Shown here: one piece after another, positions 57,701 to 64,000 of the stretch
Layout of the letters: each line of letters starts with the position of its first letter
Numbering within the stretch: the first letter of the stretch is position 1
From: Tausonia pullulans
Taxonomy: Eukaryota > Basidiomycota > Tremellomycetes > Cystofilobasidiales > Mrakiaceae
Assembly (NCBI GenBank): GCA_951802195.1
Contig: OX637623.1
Location: forward strand, 1,426,001 to 1,490,000
Length of the DNA stretch: 64,000 nucleotides
Reading direction: 5' to 3'
Position numbers and translations under genes: made by a program
Notes under the pieces: model-generated
Seen by the model: the letters and a program-made list of their open reading frames with translations, nothing else
Databases searched by the model: none
Told to the model about the DNA's origin: nothing

Positions 57701-59322
57701 GGTCGGTTATCCCTGCTCTATATGGACGAATATTTCATAGGCTGACCCATTTTTCCAGCTCTTTGTCAACTCGGGCCTCGACTTTGACCATGAGGGCCTC
57801 GTGGACGAACTCAGAGCGCTCGATGACCAGGCCGGCGACAGATATCTCGAGCATGTTGTCGTCGTCAAAAAGAGCTTCGTAAGTCCTTTTTATTTCGACT
57901 TCTACTCGTGATTGAATTTCTTCCTCCCCTGTAGGATCGCGAGCTACACACAGCGCTGGGTGTCCGCTATGTCGAGTTGCTCATGCAGCGCCTTAAGGAT
58001 ATTGCGGTGCAAGAGGAGCTCCGAGCGTCTCGTACGTTGTCCCGCCCTCTCTCATTGCGGCTTGAGTGGCGCTGATCTGTCTGTATTTCCAGTCGAGCGT
58101 TTCTCCTCCACCAGCCCACCAACGACCTCTTTTCTCGCCTATCTCGCCGCCACGCTTCCGGACTCGCCGCACAAGCGCCTCCGGTTCAAGACCATTCTCT
58201 TCCTCCAGGGCTCGCCCTTTTATGACGTCGACCTCGTCCACGAGAAACTCGAGAAGGACCCCGCGGTGCCGTACCTCTCGTTCGAGCGGGCCATCATCTT
58301 TGGCAAGGTGTGTGTGCCTGCTTCCTTCTCTGCTCTTCTTGACAGAACCTGGGCTGAAGGTATTTTCCAAAGCTACGGATGCACGACCAAGCGCTCTCTA
58401 TCCTCGCCCGCTCGATAGGCGATGCTGCCTCGGCCGAAGCATACTGCACCCAAGGAGGCGAGGTCGTTCCCGCGCACGTCGGCCAGTCGCTTGCACGCGA
58501 GTTGGGGCTAGAGCGATGGGCCGAGCTAGGTGGCGGGGCGCATCGAAGGAGGATGACTGTCTCGGAGGAGTTGACGAAGAGTCTGTTGATGATCTTAGTG
58601 GGAATTTACATGGGTCAAGGGCAGGGGTGAGTGAGCGCGGCTGTGTGCGGAACGGAGCGAGATTGATCGCTGATTCTTTGTTATGGCGGCTGAATAGGCC
58701 GGCGACGGAGAAGAAGACGGCCCGATTACTCAATGACCAGGCGGTCCATCTTGACGTTGTCGATGTGAGCCATCGTCCCTCGCGTACATCTACTTTCCTA
58801 CGAGGAAGTCGGACTGATCTTTCTCACGCCATTTCCATAGGTTCTCGAACTCGTCCCTGAAGCCTGGGAACTCGAACCCATTGCGTCCTTTTTTACGCGC
58901 TCCGTCCGACGAACGCTGCATGACCGGCATGAGGGCCAGAGTGCGTCCCTTTCCCCCTCATCTCCTTTGCCATTTCCTTGCTCACATTCGTCTTTCCTTC
59001 CACAGTTCTGAAAGCCCTTTCTGCCTCCGCAAATCTCACCACCATGGATGCTGCCCTCGCTACCTTTGCGACGTACCCAGCTGTCGTCGTCCATCCTGAC
59101 GGTGGGATGAACGTGACCGAGGGAGGGGATGGGGACGAGGAGAAGCGGAGGGTGGTCGAGATGCTGGTGGAGAAGTCTGGACACGTGTTTTGCGAGGTCG
59201 GGGTAGGGATTGGGGTGGATAGTAAAGAGGTGGTGGTACGGGAGGTGAAGGAGGACGAGTTGGCGCCGAAGGAGAGGCCGGGTGAGGTTCAGGAAGGGGA
59301 AGGGGAGGAGGGGCTGGCTTGA
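54751..59322 (+). CDS. VPS3: CORVET subunit Vps3/TGFBRAP1-like (CNH, Vps39 domains)
   Basis: Vps3 is the Rab5-side subunit of the CORVET endosome tethering complex. The ATG at 54751 starts MAMEPTPPTPLQLSPLLQNL. The N-terminal beta-propeller (CNH) reads LYMGTSDGQVLWYTLDAVGS, VDRIFLLPTINKCLVLS, GTLHFLTLPSLDPIP, VVAVAIDEQQTFYAGDGTG and EFLVSSCNGTGAIGVFLNSE. The last of these matches the CNH C-terminal GNTGVFL-type motif. A long helical alpha-solenoid follows: LRNQTIQVHSLLDLSLIQTL, VDTALVILLARIGTTAELLE (Vps39 domain 1), LVRKYGLWVVRRDWERGLEL, and KRLRFKTILFLQGSPFYDVD. The C-terminal segment has PYLSFERAIIFGKLRMHDQA and LNDQAVHLDVVDVLELVPE, the Vps39 domain 2 region. A fungal Ser/Pro insert sits at about 56280-56480. 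More than ten introns. Vps39/Vam6 is the HOPS paralogue, but SNGTGAIGVF and the early Vps39_1 favour Vps3. Confidence 0.8.
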
Positions 59323-59476
59323 TGATGTGTTTCTTGCTTCAGGGTGGAGAAGAACGAAAGCTGAGTGGTATATCACTGGGTCGCCATGGTAAAAAAAAGA
59401 GCCTGTTCTTCTGTCGCTCCGCCGGTCCAATACAAGACTGCGAGAAAGAGAGGGAGTCGTTGATACTATGGCCGTC

Positions 59477-60452
59477 TCAGACGAGCTCACCATGACCACC
59501 GGCTGCGTACGACACGCCTTCGCCCGATGCCGGCCCTGGGCTTGGTGAATCAGCGCGTGATTCTCTGGGGCGGCAGACGCGGTAGTGGTAATTGGTCTTT
59601 GGCCACCCAGATCGGTGGTCACTAGGCCGTGGAAGTAGAGTGAAGATGGGAGGCCTCGAGGCGATGGCTGGGCCGAGGGCGTATGGCCATGGCTGGCGAA
59701 GGCCGATGGTGGGGATGGCCGCTGTGGGGATAGAAACGACTGAGAGGGAGGACAACGTAGCGAGAGAGGACGACCGTCGATGAAGCCGAGGAGCCGATGA
59801 TGTCGCCGAGGTTGAGTGCGGGGGCTGCTGCTGCGGTAGACCCCTTTCAATTTCCTCGTTAGATGTCTGTTCGTCGTCGTCGTCCGTCTCCCAGAATCCA
59901 CAAACTGCACGACCGATGTCCTCAAGTGAACGCTTACTGCGTGCGAGACGTAGAACCATGAACCAGTGGAGATCAACCTTCATGGTAAGACCATGTAAGA
60001 CCAGCCTCCGTTCGTCAAAGAAGCGAGGGAGAAACCGCCAGCAGTAGTCGAGATTGAGCTCACCGGGAAGTGGCTGAAGGGCACGCTGATGAGTGTGTTG
60101 TATGTTGTACCCTGTAAGGCGGACGGACGTCGAGAGGGGGGTGTATGCCTGTCGACGGTCGAGTTTGGGGCGTTGTGGGCGGTTTGGTCCCTAGATGGAC
60201 GAAGATGATGCGGTGAGAAGGCGGCAGCGGCGAGAGCGGAGGAAGAGGTACCGGAGGAACGAAAGAAGGTTCTTATGGACACGGCGTGGGAGCGTCTTCT
60301 TCAGGTCGGCTGGCTTGCCGGAGTTCAATTTGACCGAGGCCGAGCCGTCGTCGAGGTTGTCGTTGAAGAAAGGGGAGAGCGGAGGCGCTTGTGCTTGGCG
60401 AGAGACGCTAGTAGACGGCGAGAGAGACAGGGTTAGGCAGTCGTATATTTGA
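59477..60452 (-). CDS. Doubtful hypothetical gene
   Basis: I do not recognise a family. The last block (59477-59983) reads MKVDLHWFMVLRLARSKRSL, then VCGFWETDDDDEQTSNEEIE, then a Ser/Pro-rich tail ending GGHGELV. Upstream blocks read NDNLDDGSASVKLNSGKPAD and YNTLISVPFSHFP before a GTGAGC donor at about 60064. These blocks have coding-like composition but no continuous frame, so introns must be assumed and the start is unknown. It is convergent with VPS3. It may be a real lineage-specific gene or chance readings. Confidence 0.3.
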
Positions 60453-61505
60453 TAGGGATGCCCGTCTCAATCAAGGTTATGGCTGTCTGTTGAAAGAGAG
60501 CTCTCCTTCAGCTAATCCGCTCATTGTGCGTCCTGGAAAGACAAAGCTAGCTCTCATACGAGCAGTGCGATTCATCCGGAGACAAATAGATTGCTAAGGG
60601 AAGAAAGAAGAGAGGTGGGGGGCGAGAACTGGCCGCAGCAGTACTCCTTGGTCATGTTCCGTTGTAGGCTCCCAAAGGGCAAGGCGGACGGAGCTTGAAA
60701 CGCCCAGGTTTCGTATGCACGAGAAAGGCATATGTCCGATGATGGTGGTCAGCAAAGGATCGCTGAATTCGAGATGAGTTGAGGTTATGTTCGCCTGAGC
60801 ACAGCTAGTAATTTCTTCCTTTCCTTTTTTTCGTCCATCACGGACCGGACCAGCACGCAGAGGGATGAGTCAATGGCGCGGCCTGCCTTCCTCAGGTAAA
60901 CGTGATAAGTTAGCGTTCGAACCAATAATCAAGCTAAGGTTGGCCCAGGAAGTGGAGGCGCGCTAGCTTGAAGCATTATGGGATGTCGTCAGCCATCCGT
61001 CTGTGGGTGTATAACTGCTTGATATCATTGAGACGAAAACCGGGGGCTTGACGATGACCTCTGCGTGCGCTGCTGAGATCTTTGAATCCTGCTGGTAAGC
61101 AGGCGGACCGGCATTGCCTTTTCTCGAGTACGCGGCGGGGATCTTTCGACGACGGAGCTTTCGTGGCACCGATGCGAGGGAATCCTTTTCTCCGGACAAC
61201 GACCTGCCGTCTTGGCTTCCCACCCTGCAAGAGAGAGCGATGACGAGACAAGCTCTCACTGCGTCTCTATTCCGGTGGTGTAGGCTGTGGTTACTTGAGC
61301 TGTGGTCACCTGAAACAAATATCGCCTGCGAGCGCGCGGCACCAGCGTAGCGAACACAAGCAAGGAGCAGGCCGCCTGTGGGCTGGGCAAGGCCCGCTGT
61401 GCGCCGCTGCCGGCGCCCTCACCTCGACATCCATCCTCTCCTTCGCCCCCCCCCCCCCAACCTCCCCCTTCTCTCCGAACTGGCCGCCGTCTTCCTTTCC
61501 TCACC
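60453..61505. promoter_or_regulatory. Upstream region of the Skn7-like gene
   Basis: About 1.05 kb without a recognisable gene. A run of ten or more C lies at about 61448-61460 within the leader, 45 bases before the ATG. Nothing else stands out. Confidence 0.45.
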
Positions 61506-64000
61506 ATGTCCTCCCGCCTTCCGCCCTTCTCGGGCCAGCAGAACTACCAGCACGACTGGCCCCCACCGCCGCAAGGAAGCGGCCATCCGAGCGCATACGC
61601 CCCCTACCCATCGACTGCTCCGGCTCCTTCCCATCCGCACCCCCCTCCAGTCGGCTACGCTCCCTACCAGCAGCCCCCGGCCCCGAGATTCACGTCCAAT
61701 TACGAGGCAGGCGTCTATGCCGGCCAGCAGGCGGTTCGTCTCTTCCTCTCCGTCTCGCCGGCCTCGGCTCTTAGTCGACGAGTCGCCCCCTCCTCCGGTT
61801 TCCTCGCTCCTCTCCCCTCGTCCTCGTTCGCCTCGGTCAACCGCCGAACCGTTCGCTGACGCGCCTGCGTGCATGCTTGTTTCTTCTTCCCACCCACCCA
61901 TCCTTCCCCTCCGTCCTCCCTCACGCCTGCCCCTCTGCACCTATCTCTCTCCTTTTCCCATCCTCTGCCTCTCTCCCCATCTAGGGTCTGCCGCCTTTCT
62001 CGCCATCCAATGGATGGCAAGACTCTGTCGAACCGCTCGACGTGAAGCCACCGTCCACCCTGCCGGAGCACCACCATGACCCTGGCGTCAGCGGTGGCCA
62101 GTCCGTCTCCGCCCCGCGACTCCTCCGAACGACGGCGGCGGCCTCCTCGTCTCGCGTCGTCTCGGGTGGTGGTGCAGGCGCGAGGGGGGCTCCGCTGTCG
62201 GCTGCCTCTCAACAGGCGGACAGCGACGCCGAGGGGAGCACGGCTGCTTCTCAGCAGCAGCAGCAGCAGCAGCAGCCATTGCCCCCGCGGCCGACGGGGG
62301 GCAAGGCTGCGACACAGGGTCCTAGCGACTTCGTCAAGAAGCTCTTCAAGTGGGTGTCGCTCGCTCGATGGGGAGAGCGTAAGGAAGGAGGGGCTGATTG
62401 GCGGCTGTATGTGACAGGATGCTCGAGGACACGTCGTACGTCAACGTCGTCGGATGGAGTGCGTCGGGCAAGTCGTTCATCGTCTGGGTAGGTGATGTCT
62501 TCGCGAACTCTGTCTTTCTCTGTTGCTCTCGCACCATCATCTCCCGGTCCTCTGATGCTCATCTATATATCTCTGACAGGACATGAACGGCTTCACGTCG
62601 CACGTGCTGTGAGTTCCTTTTCGGCCTGCCTCACCCATCCACCCTGTCGTGCCCTATCACTCGCTTTCTACCGCCCGGTCGTTCTTAGACGCTGATGAGC
62701 CTTTGATCTCTCGCCCTCTCTCTTTCTCCACTCGACCAGGCCCGCTACATTTCGGCATTCCAACTTTGCCTCGTTTGTTCGCCAGCTCAATAAGTGAGTC
62801 GTCGATATCTCTCGCTCTCGCGAACGGCTGGATGTTGATAAAGTCGCGTTCCTCTCCTCAAGATACGACTTCCACAAGGTACGCCATCCGCCGATAAGCA
62901 AGCCCCAGTCCCCAGTTCCTTGCTGATCACCGTTGGTGATCTCCCCCTCTTCCCCAGGTTAAAAGCAACGAAGAAGGTTCCGCAACAGGAGAAAACGTCT
63001 GGGAGTTCAAGCATCCTCGCTTCACCACGTCGTCGAAGAACTCACTGGAGTTCGTCAAGCGAAAGCCGCCGACGGGGAAGAAGACGGCTCCTCCGTTAAC
63101 TACGTCAGAGCTTCTCGCAGGAGGAGGCGTTGGGACAGGGAATTCGGTGGCTGCGAGGGGGGTGGCGGGAGGTGGGATGGTTGGAAGCGACGACGAGAGC
63201 GCGTCGCCGTCGTCGCAGCAGAATGCGATGGGAGGGCAACATCATCTGTCACAAGGAGGTGGGGGAGCAGGGCCGCAGATTGACCCGGTGGCGTTCTACG
63301 AGCTACAGAGCCAAGTGGCGGTCTTGCAGCACGGGCATACAACCATGTTCCAGCATGGTGAGCGCATTCCGTACTCTCTCTGGCTCAATCGAGGCTCTGA
63401 CATCTGGTGTCTCTAGTCCAAACCCTTCACTCCAAGTACCAAAAGATTATCAGCGACCTGATTACGCTCCAGCGGTCCAACACGAGCACCGAGGCACTCG
63501 TCGGCGACGTCGTTAATTACCTTGTCAAGATGGAGAACGAGCAGCAGCGCGGGGGTGGTGGCGGCGGTGGGCCGGTCGACGCGTCGGGTTCGGGCGGCGG
63601 GGGCTTCACACCGTCGTCTAGCGCTGGGGGAACACCTGGGGCTGGCGGGCCGGGGCAAGGAGGATCGACACCTGGAGCGGGGGACGCTTCAGCGGCGAAA
63701 AATCCGCCGTTCCAGTCGCATCTCGCGTCGAGCTCCCAGGTTGGGCCACCCTCCCAGCAGCCGAACCAACAGACTCAACAGCAGGATATGCAGGCCGACC
63801 CGACGCTCAACACGGGAGGCGTCCCCCGTCCGTCGCTCCTCCGGACCGCGACGGCCGGCGCTCAGCAGGAGTCCCGACAGCAGCAACAGCAGCAAATGAG
63901 CGGTAGTGCGCCTGGCTCAGAGGGGTCGACACCGAAGGGCTGGACGGCGCCGGGAGTCAACCAACAGGCCTACCAGGCACCTGCGTACGCTGACGACGGA
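61506..64000 (+). CDS. SKN7: HSF-type transcription factor, Skn7/Prr1-like (3' end outside window)
   Basis: Skn7-type proteins couple an HSF DNA-binding domain to a response-regulator receiver and act in oxidative and osmotic stress. The ATG at 61506 begins MSSRLPPFSGQQNYQHD. After a Pro/Gln-rich region with a CAG tract, the DNA-binding domain runs SDFVKKLFKMLEDTSYVNVV, GWSASGKSFIVWDMNGFTSH, LPATFRHSNFASFVRQLNKY, DFHKVKSNEEGSATGENVWE and FKHPRFTTSSKNSLEFVKRK. The exons in it are 62418-62487, 62580-62608 (29 nt), 62740-62793 (54 nt), 62863-62878 (16 nt), and from 62958. A coiled coil follows (FYELQSQVAVLQHGHTTM; LHSKYQKIISDLITLQRS), then Gln/Gly/Pro-rich sequence to the window edge. The receiver domain, if present, would lie beyond 64000. 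KYDFHKVK with MLEDTSY and the post-domain coiled coil fit Skn7/Prr1 better than Hsf1, but this needs the C-terminus. Confidence 0.82.
62253..62277 (+). repeat. CAG microsatellite encoding poly-Gln in the Skn7-like gene
   Basis: Eight consecutive CAG triplets lie just before the DNA-binding domain. Similar CAG tracts occur in TUP1 and the syntaxin gene of this window. Confidence 0.8.

Noticed and set aside
58798-59976. 392-codon minus-strand reading opposite the VPS3 3' end
   Set aside because: Antisense to conserved VPS3 coding sequence, and His/Pro/Ser-rich. Only the portion right of 59477 is kept, as part of a doubtful gene.
1-64000. CRISPR array, operon or phage-like system
   Set aside because: No regularly spaced repeats, no bacterial-type gene spacing or ribosome binding sites. 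The DNA is plainly intron-rich fungal nuclear sequence.

Overview
The window is nuclear DNA of a GC-rich basidiomycete fungus. The genes are eukaryotic, close together, and cut by many short introns (mostly 50-110 bases, GT..AG with GTGNGT/GTANGT donors). Long pyrimidine tracts precede many start codons, and the proteins are fungal. The style (about 60% GC, intron-dense, short spacers) recalls red-yeast relatives in Pucciniomycotina; that placement is inference, not proof. All gene models below were spliced by eye, so exon edges are approximate unless stated.

Layout. 1-4179 (+): 3' part of separase. 4345-8286 (-): KDM3-type JmjC demethylase. 8.7-12.2 kb: gene-poor island with a dispersed repeat and tRNA-Ala(AGC). 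12246-13282 (-): MAPEG membrane protein. 14063-16204 (+): phosphoglycerate kinase. 16654-17852 (-): TAF8-like TFIID subunit. 18273-22145 (+): CCCH zinc-finger protein. 22218-23286 (-): hypothetical. 24192-25723 (+): RNPS1-like RRM/SR protein. 26296-27953 (+): extended SDR epimerase/dehydrogenase. 28345-30137 (-): secreted or anchored DUF7729-like protein. 31402-34412 (-): Tup1 corepressor. 35154-37022 (+): Pep12-like syntaxin. 37374-38360 (+): Rpa3. 38609-40260 (-): MYND/SET protein. 40.3-45.3 kb: second gene-poor island with the other copy of the repeat and an intron-bearing tRNA-Leu(CAG). 45330-46924 (+): Pcl-type cyclin. 46.9-48.7 kb: spacer with a 200-base assembly gap. 48684-53875 (-): secreted GH35 beta-galactosidase. 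54751-59322 (+): Vps3/TGFBRAP1-like CORVET subunit. 59477-60452 (-): doubtful gene. 61506-64000 (+): Skn7/Prr1-like factor, cut by the window end.

Most genes are core housekeeping or regulatory genes: chromosome segregation, chromatin and transcription (JmjC, TAF8, Tup1, SET, Skn7), RNA processing, replication, endosomal traffic (Pep12, Vps3) and glycolysis. They form no operon or obvious cluster, and several pairs share divergent promoters. I found no viral, CRISPR or intact transposon genes. The most unusual points are: (i) a 0.54-0.56 kb repeat present twice in the same orientation, each copy in a gene-poor island on the 5' side of a tRNA gene; (ii) extreme micro-exons (13-30 nt) in RPA3, the MAPEG gene and the Skn7-like DNA-binding domain; (iii) a frame-neutral poly-Q exon in the syntaxin gene; (iv) strong splice signals in apparently non-coding DNA just before the first repeat copy.
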